Below are positions 1 to 7,915 of a stretch of 10,678 bases of DNA, piece after piece. Origin of the DNA: Larix sibirica (taxonomy: Eukaryota > Streptophyta > Pinopsida > Pinales > Pinaceae); contig NWUY0300004225.1 of assembly GCA_004151065.3 (NCBI GenBank), positions 13,127 through 23,804 of the forward strand. Reading direction: 5' to 3'. The notes under the pieces are model-generated. The model searched no databases. It saw only the letters and a program-made list of their open reading frames with translations, and was not told the DNA's origin. The position numbers and the translations under genes are program-made. Positions within the stretch are counted from its first letter, which is position 1. Each line of letters begins with the position of its first letter.

Positions 1-294
1 TGAATATGGAAATAATATATAAGTGATTGTTAAAATTATTTTTAATATTTTTTTAAAATACATTTTATATTTTTTATAATAGATATTTTGGATAGATTTA
101 TAACAACAACATAAATTATCTTGGGGCATAGTGAGACACCTTACCATGCTTTTACCCTAGTGCAAAGAATGGTTAACAACATGATTATACATTGTTCTCT
201 TACCTTGGGATTTTTTATTTGATTTGAACAATTATTATGAAATGTTTAAAAAAAAAAAATCTTATTTTCAAATCATTTGAAAGGGTAATACAAT
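1..294. other. AT-rich flank, no gene seen
   Basis: This stretch is strongly AT-rich with short homopolymer runs, including twelve A at 248-259. I see no reading frame, domain motif or structured RNA in it on either strand. It lies beyond the 3' side of the minus-strand LINE and is probably the sequence the LINE inserted into. If so, it was once contiguous with the sequence right of about 6722. Confidence 0.6.
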
Positions 295-452
295 TTTTTA
301 GGTGTTGCTAGCACGATAAAAAATTGAGCAAGACCTTACTCTACCAAAAAAAACTAAACTAACCAGAATTCTTAATAGATAATATTATGAAATATAGAGT
401 TAAAAAATTAGACCCCTATCTACTATCTCTCAAATAGATAGAAGATACAAGA
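295..452 (-). other. Probable LINE 3' untranslated region
   Basis: This lies between the stop of the RNase H reading frame (453) and a T6 run at 294-299, which reads as A6 on the element's strand. It shows no coding signal. A short A tail after a 3' UTR is expected for a LINE, but six A in AT-rich DNA is weak evidence. Confidence 0.4.
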
Positions 453-1050
453 CTACAAAGCAATAGTGCAGGAAGAAGAGATTAATCTCCTCCCATTATA
501 TTCATCGATATAAAACATCCCTATAGTCAAAGATAAAGCTTGTTTCGACAATATGTATGCAACCTGGTTGTGCTCACGGTGAACATGTTGAAAGGAGACA
601 TCCATGAATAATGACATGATTGCCTTCAACATATTTTCCAGTTGAAGTAAATTGATATTGATCACCTGGGAGGAACCTCTCATCCAATTGATGATGAAAG
701 AGGAATCGTTGCGAATGACGACCTGATCGCCTTCAACCTATTTTCCAATTGAAGCAAATCGATATTGATCTCTGAGGAGGAACCTCACATCCAATTGATG
801 ATGAAAGATGAATCATTGAAAACCTAAAAATATCTAACTCTAATACAACCTGGAACTAATGGATAGCATTGAAAGTTCCTAACAATTGTTTGTTCCTTTC
901 CCTATAGCACCTTTACCAACAAAATAATGTTGATCAGATCAATACATGGGAAAACCAAACTCACAGAGGTGTTGATTACCTTGGCATGCCCCATGAAAGA
1001 AAGTCCAACACCGATCCTTGTTGATAACCCAAGGCATAATTGTTCTCGTC
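453..1050 (-). pseudogene. RNase H domain at the C-terminus of LINE ORF2, broken
   Basis: RNase H would degrade the RNA strand of the RNA:DNA hybrid made during retrotransposition. On the minus strand I read FFHGACQGN (around 970-1000), GKGTNNC*EL (around 873-900), FNDSSFIINWM (around 790-820, repeated around 682-710) and HVHREHNQVAYILSKQAL near 540-600. This is the usual RNase H order: D-containing first strand, E, GDS-like D, and a C-terminal H..REHN.VAD. The first catalytic Asp has become His (codon 993-995). The Glu (876-878) and the middle Asp (812-814) remain. The Asp of the final VAD motif is Tyr (555-557). Several stops occur between about 830 and 940, and a 107-bp tandem duplication (606-819) shifts the frame inside the domain. 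The domain resembles the plant RVT_3 type found in some plant L1 elements. Non-functional. Confidence 0.8.
606..819. repeat. 107-bp tandem duplication inside the RNase H domain
   Basis: Positions 606-712 and 713-819 align at a constant offset of 107 bases with few differences. Shared blocks include ttccaattgaag/ttccagttgaag and catccaattgatgatgaaag. Because 107 is not a multiple of three, the duplication shifts the minus-strand reading frame and repeats the codons for the DSSFIINWM segment. Confidence 0.9.
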
Positions 1051-1173
1051 TTCTATTTATTCCCAAATTGCTTGTAGTAGAGGAAAAGAGACATGATATA
1101 TGTTTAGAGCTTTAAGAGGGGAGGAAATATAGATTCAAGGAGAGCCTGGTTATGAGCTATTCACATTTACCAA
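1051..1173 (-). pseudogene. ORF2 linker between zf-RVT-like region and RNase H
   Basis: This segment joins the zf-RVT-like region to the RNase H domain. Minus-strand reading gives short fragments in different frames with stops and no motif I recognise. It is included as part of ORF2 by position only. Confidence 0.45.
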
Positions 1174-1692
1174 TTAACAAGGAATGGAAGTATCCTGAAT
1201 TGTTTCAAGCCTAGTTGAATAAAAATATATGCAAAGTAGTCCACCACTGTGCAAAGTAGTCCACCACCGTATCTCTCGTCCAAATATTGGAGACCTTGGC
1301 ATGTGCTTCAATATATTTCCACGACCAAAGGTGAATCCAAAATGCACAAAGACATGGATGTTTTTCTCCTCATCCTTTCGACTATGCAACTCGTGTTTAT
1401 TTTGTCTTTGGAGAGGATCCCACATTAAATCTCAATTCTTCGAAACTAACCAAAGGAAAATGATACTCTTAGGAGGAGTCTTGATGTGCCAAAGCTTATG
1501 CAACCACCAAATTGAGGGACCATCCACCACCCCCATCAACACCTCATAACCCAAACTTGTGGTAAATGAACCCCCTAACTCATTATAATTCGAATCTAAA
1601 TCATCCTCATCCTCAGATAATTGAATATGTGAATGATGAATCTCTTCCAAATATCGATTCCATATAGATATCCATGGGTCATTCAACCCCAA
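1174..1692 (-). pseudogene. zf-RVT-like region of LINE ORF2, broken
   Basis: Plant LINE ORF2 proteins carry a Cys/His region after the reverse transcriptase, often called zf-RVT. Minus-strand reading gives a Gly-Ser-Phe start of the domain and then a core containing LGYEVLM and LWHIKTPPKSIIFLWL (about 1435-1550). This matches the family pattern W..lW....PPK...F.W. The next frame continues with WDPLQRQNK and EKNIHVFVHFGFTF (about 1300-1420). The Cys expected after VH is Phe, and another expected Cys is not seen. A frame change with stops separates the two halves near 1425-1435. A 20-bp tandem repeat lies at its downstream end. Confidence 0.75.
1231..1270. repeat. 20-bp perfect-length tandem repeat (2 copies)
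   Basis: The 20-base unit beginning gcaaagtagtccaccac occurs at 1231-1250 and again at 1251-1270, with one base different (ctgt versus ccgt at the end). It lies within the decayed ORF2 and changes its frame by two bases. It is most simply a replication-slippage duplication. Confidence 0.9.
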
Positions 1693-2315
1693 ATTTTCTG
1701 CTGATAACCAACCTTGTGACCAAATGACAGACCTTTCAAGGTTAGCAACTCTGTCAAGGGTGCATCTACCCTGACCCTACAAATATTTAATCATCTCTCG
1801 CAGAAATATAACTTTCTCCTTAAACCCCATGATGGATTCCAGCCCCACCCTCACTTTAGACCCCTGGCCAACCTCCAAGCCAAGTAACAAACAACAATGG
1901 GGAACACATAAGTCATTGATTTCCAATGATTTGACATTGATAGCATATATTTAGAACATGATATAATCCATTTCATGATAGAAAGAGGTGTTATATATTT
2001 AGCCACCAAGATTCTTTGCAAAAGAACCCTCTTGGAAATAAAATTCCAAAGTGATCTTGTAGCTTAGACCTAATTAATTAGAAAGATGTTCTTAATATCC
2101 CAACCAAACCTACCTTTTAGGACCATGATATTTCCAATTGAGTAAGTGAATACTCAAATACTGCCCTGAACCTTTCCACATGAAATTAAAGAATAATTAT
2201 AGATAATTCCGATAATCCCCTTCAGAATATGAGACATTATGTGCCAAAATATAGTTCCTCCAAAACTAAATTGATTAGTACTAGAACCCCCCTCCACCCA
2301 AGAAATCCAACAATT
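1693..2315 (-). pseudogene. Reverse transcriptase thumb/connection region of LINE ORF2
   Basis: This stretch links the RT core to the zf-RVT-like region. On the minus strand about 2000-2130 reads GRFGWDIKNIFLIN, then ATRSLWNFISKR and LVAKYITPLSIMKWI. These correspond to the conserved GGWG.KN...FN.AL..KSLWR.....LW..VL.AKY segment of plant LINEs. Further on, around 1840-1900, is a LAWRLARG segment that matches the usual LAW.VG.G motif. Stops replace several conserved residues (for example in LIN*V*ATRSLW). No single long frame survives. Confidence 0.75.
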
Positions 2316-3617
2316 TCACCAATAACCAAGTATTTTCTCCAACCCGCTAACAATCCATCCCGATCCAGTTTTACCATATTTATTTTGTTTCAACATATAA
2401 CCCAAATACTTGACCCCATAGTTCCATTTTATTAATTTAAAATGGAAAAATCTACCCCAGATCCTGCGATTCGCTTCAAAATCCTCAACAAAATACAAAG
2501 ATGATTTTATTATATTAACATCCATGCCAGTTGCATTGTAGAAAAACTCTAACAACTCCTTCAAATAAGCATTCACCTACAAACTGAATGGAAAAAGGTA
2601 TAGTATAATCAATAAAGAGAGGGTGTGACAAACTTTCTCTGTTGGCAAAGGATATGCCACAAAACTTCAGCCTACTTTGGCCCTCACGAATGACTCTACT
2701 CAAGCCTTCCACCCTAAGAAAAAAAATATGGTGACAAGGGGCATCCCTGTCTATTACCTCTTTGAGGATTAAAAAATGTCAATCCCACTTCGTTAATTGA
2801 CATGACAAAAGAAGAAGAAACAATAAAACCCATAATGCAATCTACCATCTCAAGGTTGAACCTAATATGCAACATAAGAAGTCTTAGATAAATCCAGGAC
2901 ACCATGTCATAAGCCTTCGACAAATAAATTTTTAATATGGATGCATCTAAATTTTCTAACTTGATTGAATGCATACCATCCTAAGCTACCCCAACCACAT
3001 CATGATTTTTTCTACCGTGTAAGAATCCAAATTACTCAAACGATGTCACCTTGGACAAAAGTGGCTTGATTCGAATAACACTTAGCTAGACAATGATCTT
3101 ATAAATATTGTTGCAAAGAAATATAGGAAGGAAATCATTGAAAGTAATTGGGTGATCAACTTTAGGAATGAGGGACAACGATGTTGAGTTGAAACACCCC
3201 GACATCTTGCCAAAAACATGAACCTCCTTGGAAACTTAAACAAAAGATGACACCCAAAACATTGAAAAACTCAAGGAAGAATCGCATGAGCCAACCATCC
3301 TGGCCCGAGATCTTGTCCCTTTTAAAAAGACCCAACATATTTTATATCTCCTCAATAGTATTTGGTTTAGAGAGTTCCACATTGTCTGCATCCTCCACCA
3401 TATGTGGAAACAAACTGATCACTTTTAACATGTCCTTTACATTGAATTTCCATGGTTCCTGAAAAATAATAGTAAACTGTCGAATCCCTAGATTGGCTAG
3501 TGGTCGGAACGCCTTCACTGGATGACCCAACTCATTGTTAAGTTCCCAGATAATATTGGTATGTTGACGTTTATTAGATTTTTTTTTTAAATACCTCATA
3601 TTATGATCGCTAGCCAC
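2316..3617 (-). pseudogene. Reverse transcriptase core of LINE ORF2, catalytic residues lost
   Basis: This domain would copy the element's RNA into DNA at the nicked target site. Minus-strand motifs appear in family order. N-terminal RT segments include RQHTNIIWELNNELGH (about 3520-3565) and ISGQDGW near 3310. Motif A reads ILKIYLSKAYDMVSW (about 2890-2940). Then come LLMLHIRFNLEMVDCIMGF, the RQGCPLSP block (about 2730-2760), motif C LFIDYTIPF (about 2595-2620), FFYNATGMDVN (about 2515-2550) and VKYLGYML near 2395-2420. Two catalytic aspartates are replaced by Tyr: the first Asp of motif A (codon 2924-2926) and the second Asp of the motif C F.DD pair (codon 2605-2607). At least four frame changes split the domain (near 2510-2580, 2713, 2980 and 3340). 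It cannot be active. Confidence 0.92.
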
Positions 3618-3832
3618 CAGTCACAGTTCCCCACTTTTGAGTCTCCATTCATATTCTTGATCCCTTAGAATATTATTGTGTTTCTATTGAAGATCCACAA
3701 CCCTTTTTGTTTCCTCACTAGATGACATACCATTCATAAAGGAGTCAAATATTTCTCCAAGATCCACCTCATCAACATTTAACTTTGCTTCCCAATGCTG
3801 TTGTTGATCATGACCCCACTCTTCCACCTTAT
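3618..3832 (-). pseudogene. ORF2 linker between endonuclease and reverse transcriptase
   Basis: By position this is the poorly conserved stretch that joins endonuclease and RT in plant LINE ORF2. Minus-strand reading gives broken fragments. One near 3640 (NMNGDSKVG) is compatible with the usual segment just before the D.N..FFH-like motif. Stops are frequent, and I see no other gene here. Confidence 0.6.
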
Positions 3833-4640
3833 CTAGAAGAATATGTGCAGCGAACAAGAAAACTGTTCATAGATACTTAACTCCTCCCCCTTATTGACAT
3901 GAGCCCAGGAGTCCTTAACCATCTTTTGAAATTCTTCCTTGGGTGACCAATTAGTGTTAAACCTAAAGGAAAAATTCGGCTTATCTTCCTTCTCCTCTAG
4001 TTCTAGAAAGATAGGATAATGATGAGAGAAGTATCTGGGTCCCACCCAAGATATGATATGGATTGAATTTTCAATAATATACTCTGAAGCAAGGAAACAA
4101 TCCAACCTAATGGTTATAGAATCCTCCCCACTTTTGTTGTTGCACCACATAAGAAGGATTTGGACAGGATCCACATCTATCCAACAAACATGATCCTCAA
4201 GTTTTTCCAAGAGATAAGGGAAAGTTGATCTTCCTGTGCATTATTTGCCCAGAGCTTGTTCCTCTGTAGTGTCAAATCAACATCACCCCCTATGACTAGG
4301 GAAGGAACCTGAATGAAACTTAAACCATAGAGCTTGTACGAAAAATATTTCCTTGACTCATACGGGTTGTAAACATTCAATAAATGAAAAGAACTATCTA
4401 GATCCATAATACAAGATTCCATACATAATACCGATTGCACAGAAAATTAATGACTACAAATTTGGGCTTATACCCATGATACTCCCTCTACAATTTCTCA
4501 AATAATCTAATCCCTAAATCCTCGAAGCTAGCAAAATTTTATGGAGCTATGGCAACACCGACTGCACTCTAGCCAAAGTCTCTTGCATAAAGATACCATT
4601 TGGAACCTCCCGATACACCAGTCATTTGGGGGCTAAATTT
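3833..4640 (-). pseudogene. APE-type endonuclease of LINE ORF2, left (complete-length) copy, broken
   Basis: This domain would nick target DNA to prime reverse transcription. Minus-strand motifs are IFMQET near 4575-4595 with the catalytic Glu kept (codon 4580-4582), NVYNPYESRKYF (about 4340-4380), GGDVDLTLQRN (about 4260-4290, family GGD.NLTL), NNAQEDQLSLISW (about 4205-4245), MWCNNKSGEDSITIRLDCFL (about 4090-4150) and FSHHYPIF (about 4010-4030). The last is the family's conserved SDH motif with catalytic Asp changed to His (codon 4022-4024). The Asn of GGD.N is Asp here, although the duplicated copy keeps Asn. There is a frame change near 4177-4210 and several stops in the N-terminal part, including one between VLP and LH near 4550. 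ORF2 probably began just right of 4640, close behind the end of ORF1. Confidence 0.9.
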
Positions 4641-5476
4641 TTTTCCTTCCCTCCAAGGCCTCACACATTAATATAAACAATCTTCAAAATTCACCACCCA
4701 TAAGGGTTTTCTCTTCTCTATGAACCCCAATAATACAAAGTTGATGGCCTTGGCTAATTTCCCATTTATCCTTCTCCTTCACAAGATGAATGGTTGATTT
4801 ACTCCCTGCTTTTGAAGTTGTCTCTTTGAAATCCTCCTCACCCAAAACCCCTGTAAAATGGGTGGACATTTCTCGCGACATTAACAAATATATTGGACCC
4901 ACACCCCTGCCCAAAGAGGTATTACTTATCGAGGACACATGATGTTTACCGTCAGAGTAAGAGGCACCTACTTTTGCATTCGGCATGTCCACAACATAAT
5001 ACTCATGTTTCACCTCCTTATCATGACCAAGATCTTTTTGTGTCGAAGAAGAAATAAGGATCTTGATCAACTAGATCCCCTTGCTCAAATTTGGATGACA
5101 ATCTACTACCAAAAATAAATTAGGGGAAAGGACATCACTTATACCTACCTCTTGGGTGTGCTAGCCACAAATTCTTCCAGATTCCCTCCAATTTCTCAAA
5201 TTGGTTGAGGGACATCTCTGATTCCCTAAATAGATCCCTAGACAGATCTTGTTGAGCCTCAGGAGGAATCTTCTCCAGGTCTAAAGGAATTTTGATATCT
5301 CCAGTCATAAATCCATTATCTTTTTCACCCGATCACCCAACCTCACTTCTGATTAAGGCTGGCTCCTTGACTAGATCCTTGCCTAGATCTGAGTGCTTTT
5401 GACTCTGCCTAGCTTCCTCCACCAAAGGTGGGTCATCTGCAACCTCATTTTTCCGCCAAACCTGCTTCTTTTATTT

Positions 5477-5527
5477 GCATGAGAAATTGGAAATTACATG
5501 GCCATTTAGATGGAAATGCATACACCT
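5477..5527 (-). other. Degenerate CCHC-type zinc knuckle of ORF1
   Basis: Minus-strand reading gives FRCMHFHLNGHVISNFSC. The spacing of a CX2CX4HX4C knuckle is kept, but the second Cys is Phe (5513-5515) and the fourth is Phe (5483-5485). A further Cys lies two residues later. The knuckle is one base out of frame with the preceding DUF4283 segment (IPLGV versus IPFRC). The right copy near 8710-8765 shows the same frameshift and the same first Phe. Confidence 0.65.
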
Positions 5528-6633
5528 AAAGGTATATTCAAGTAATCCAAAAATTGGGTAAACGTTTGGTCACCCATCACCAAATCCAAGGATTCAAACA
5601 ACCCCAATCTAAGGTCAACCTCCACCAAAATCCTTGCTAAAGAATGCGAATGCAATCTAAAGATGCTTTCATATACCACCACAAATTTACTCGCTGCATC
5701 CCTAATAGATTGAAAATCTTCAAGAGTCTACTCAAGTGGCAAATAGGGCACCTTTACCCAAACTAGGGTTTTTCCCATAAACTCCTTTCGAGGACGAAAC
5801 AGTGGATGCTAATTCTTCAATAACAGTATAATTTTCTCGAGCATCCAACAACGATGAAAAATTGACTTCGCTTCCCTCTCTGTCCCAAACCCAGAGCTCA
5901 TCCAAACATGCTCAATAAAATTGATAACTAACATATAATCAATGAGTGGCTTCCACTCTGCCATAGCCCATTCTTCCACTTGCACGTGCCCAATTCCGCG
6001 ACCACAAAGCTTGCCAACCAAAATTCAACCAAGAAGATTGAGGATGTCCATGACAAGAATATCCTTTCCAATAACTAATGAAATACCTCCCCATAGATTG
6101 CATGACCTTCTTCTTTTTGCGTGCATGAGATTCCACCAACAAATCACTATGACTTCACAATTATGAAAAATATAAATGACTATCAATAAAAACCTTGTCA
6201 ACCATGATTTCGAAATCCACACAATACAATATGGAAGAGGAAATGGGTAAGTCCCCAACAATGGCATTCATACGTTGGGGTGAAGATATGATTGTACCTC
6301 GAGTCGAAGAATGCCCATCTGTTGCCTTTGGGAAGACCCCATATAGTACCCCCAAAACTTATTAAGGCCAAAAGTTGGGAGCCACGCGGTGGAGTTACGA
6401 ACGTCCACGCTGTGCTATTCACCATCTTGGAATACACCTGCAGGAGATAGGATGATGCTCCCCACCTCAAGAAAATGTGACTGTAGCTCTCCATCAGCCA
6501 AAAAAATATCATCTTCCATCAGAGTATCATTAGGATAATCCACAATTTGGATTTTTGAATCCATACTAGTAAGAGACTGACAAATGGCTAGTTGGAAACT
6601 GCTCCATTGATCCCTCGTCGACATTGAAACCCT

Positions 6634-6647
6634 CACTCTGAAACCCT
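6634..6647. repeat. 14-bp insertion with duplicated TGAAACCCT at ORF1 start (left copy only)
   Basis: TGAAACCCT occurs at 6625-6633 and again at 6639-6647. The right copy has it once (around 9501-9509). The extra 14 bases shift the frame between the MARVS start and the rest of ORF1. Confidence 0.75.
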
Positions 6648-6714
6648 AGCCATCAAAACCCTATGTCTATCCAAAATCTAATATACACCTTACATGATAT
6701 GTTCCTATGCATGT

Positions 6715-6934
6715 ATACAATAGATTAGGGTATTTTTTATGGATTTTTTCATTTAGAAAGAAAAAAAGACTAACTTTAAATTAAAATTCTTGAAAAGTCG
6801 CACCAATAAATATGTTTTATGGTGGTTTTATACCTACACATACTTGTTTTGGAGTATTATCCTTCTTCAATTGAATTAGTACTCTTATTTTCAACTCAAC
6901 AGTTTATGTTATTATCGTGTAGGTTTTTGCAGTC
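6715..6934 (+). other. AT-rich leader between LINE 5' end and pogo-like transposase (left copy)
   Basis: This is an AT-rich, non-coding stretch that also occurs right of the second LINE copy (about 9729-9976). The right version carries two extra segments of about 16 and 11 bases. Just before the transposase-side ATG there is a pyrimidine run ending TTTTTGCAG (AG at 6931-6932), which looks like a splice acceptor. It is probably the 5' region of the pogo-like element. No promoter motif is convincing. Confidence 0.45.
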
Positions 6935-7432
6935 ATGTCGAGAGTCAATCATGCTACAAGGAGGACAAGTAGGTGAGTGACGAGGGGTTCCTAAATACGA
7001 TGCACTTAAATAAGGACATAACTCAAGATGTTGCTAACAAAAATCCTCCAAGGAATGTTGAAGAGAATAATGAGGAATACATTGATGGTGTTGTTCCACC
7101 ATCAACCAAATTGAAATGTGCAAGTTCACCTAAGAAGACCATTTCCATCAAAGGATGGACATAAGAGGATATGTTGATTGTAATTGATGATGTAGAATTC
7201 AATGGATATTCAGTTAGAGCAACTTCCAGAAAACATGGTATTGCACTCACATCACTATATTATTGGATAAATATCCTCACTCATACAAAGTGGAAAGGTC
7301 TTCTTACAAGGTTGACTAAATAAGAGGAAAAAGAAGTGATTGTTTGGTTTAAGTAGATGGCTCAATTGGGACATGGGATTGAATTGACACAACTAAAATC
7401 TACCCTTGCTCAAATCTACCAATGGAGGCCAA
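6935..7432 (+). pseudogene. pogo/CENP-B-like transposase N-terminal half, left copy, truncated at duplication junction
   Basis: Pogo-type transposases bind their terminal repeats with paired helix-turn-helix domains and cut with a DDE core. One frame (from about 6973) reads through acidic and Pro/Ser-rich sequence (VVPPSTKLKCASSPKK), then EDMLIVIDDVEFNGYSVRATS and ALTSLYYWI (about 7168-7270, psq-like HTH). It continues as KWKGLL, EVIVWFK, MAQLGHGIELTQLKS (about 7290-7410, CENP-B-type HTH). Stops are TAA at 7162-7164 (shared with the right copy), and TAA 7321-7323 and TAG 7354-7356 (private). The first ATG (6935, MSRVNHATRRTSR) is in another frame and is followed by GTGAGT at 6973-6978, a good splice-donor match. 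The frame ends at 7432, where LINE endonuclease sequence begins. No DDE core is present in this copy. Confidence 0.78.
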
Positions 7433-7915
7433 TTTTTTCCAGGTGATAAGAGAAAGTTGATCTTCCTGTGCGTTATTTCCCGAGAGATTGTTCCTCTGTA
7501 GTGTCAAATTAACATCACCCCCTAAGATCATAGAAGGAGCCCGAATGCAAGTTAAACCATAGAACCTGTACCAAAATGATTGCCTTGACTCATACAGGTT
7601 GTAAATGTTCAATAAATGAGAAGAACTATCTAGCTCTTTAATATAAGATTCCACACATAATCTCGATTGCACGGAAAATCAATCAAATGACTACAAATTT
7701 TGGTTTATACCCGTGATACTCCCTCTAGAATTTCCCAAAGAATCTAATTCCCAAATCCTCGAAGCTAGAAAATACTTATGGAGTTGTGGAAACACCGACT
7801 CCACTCTAGCTAAAGTCTCCTGCATAAAGATAACATTTGGAACTTCCTGATATACCAGTCATTTGGGGGATAAATTTTTGTCCTTCCAGCTTAGGCCCTG
7901 CACATTAATTTAAAT
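7433..7915 (-). pseudogene. APE-type endonuclease fragment, right copy (N-terminal part only)
   Basis: This is the first part of the LINE endonuclease. It is cut off at 7433 because the duplication breakpoint lies inside the domain. The minus strand reads PNVIFMQETLARV near 7800-7840 with catalytic Glu kept, then HLLNIYNLYESRQSFWYRFY (about 7555-7615), GGDVNLTLQRN (about 7495-7530) and NNAQEDQLSLITW just before the junction. The C-terminal half with the RLD and SDH motifs is absent. Here GGD.N keeps its Asn and the stop after VFP seen in the left copy is absent, so this copy is nearer the family pattern in places. Reading then runs into pogo-like sequence. Confidence 0.88.

Larger units (their letters stand above)
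4684..6653 (-). pseudogene. LINE ORF1 (nucleic-acid-binding protein), left copy, broken
   Basis: Plant L1 ORF1 proteins bind the element RNA. The likely start is the minus-strand ATG at 6651-6653 (MARVS), but in this copy a 14-bp insertion brings a stop (TGA) two codons later. Reading then resumes as MSTRDQWSSFQLAICQSL and continues to FLADGELQSH. Several frame changes follow. At about 5580-5930 the minus strand reads TEREAKSIFHRCWMLEKIIL, then HPLF, VWVKVPYLPLE, and LARILVEVDLR with ESLDLVMGD. This is the DUF4283 pattern of plant LINE and zinc-knuckle proteins. A Trp just before HPLF is now a stop (5809-5811). A zinc-knuckle remnant follows at 5477-5524. The C-terminal part (4684-5070) is an open 128-codon stretch rich in charged and Ser residues, and ends just before ORF2. 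Non-functional. Confidence 0.82.
295..6714 (-). mobile_element. Degenerate near-full-length L1-type LINE (non-LTR retrotransposon)
   Basis: Read on the minus strand, the expected parts of a plant L1-clade element occur in order: ORF1 with a DUF4283-like domain and a CCHC-like zinc knuckle, then ORF2 with APE-type endonuclease, reverse transcriptase, thumb/connection, zf-RVT-like region and C-terminal RNase H. The length of about 6.4 kb fits a full-length plant LINE. Many stops and frameshifts break every domain, so it cannot encode a working protein. The boundaries are estimates. The 3' end is placed at a short T run (294-299, a possible A tail on the minus strand). The 5' end is placed at a possible target-site duplication (ATACAAT at 288-294 and 6715-6721). 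The 5' portion from 4202 rightward is also present a second time further right. Class and orientation are secure; exact ends are not. Confidence 0.93.
4202..7432. repeat. Left copy of a 3.2-kb tandem duplication
   Basis: This segment runs from the middle of the LINE endonuclease through ORF1 and the LINE 5' end, across the AT-rich leader, into the pogo-like transposase. It matches 7433-10477 in the same order and orientation. Offset is 3231 at the start (4202 to 7433) and 3237 near 4682. It then changes at indels to 3016 near 6671 and 3045 at the end. Left of 4202 only this copy continues into the rest of the LINE. Confidence 0.93.

Noticed and set aside
248-259. Run of twelve A as the LINE poly(A) tail
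   Set aside because: The LINE is on the minus strand, so its tail would appear as T on the plus strand. This run has the wrong orientation.
927-1549. Plus-strand open frames at 927-1115 and 1229-1549
   Set aside because: They lie antisense to the RNase H and zf-RVT-like domains, have no recognisable domain, and are short. They are shadows of the decayed minus-strand ORF2.
2229-3462. Plus-strand open frames at 2229-2435 and 3247-3462
   Set aside because: They are antisense to the reverse transcriptase, low-complexity in composition and without motifs.
6973-7164. GTG-started small protein upstream of the HTH region
   Set aside because: GTG starts are not expected here. The stretch is the in-frame N-terminal part of the transposase remnant, separated from the HTH only by the shared TAA.
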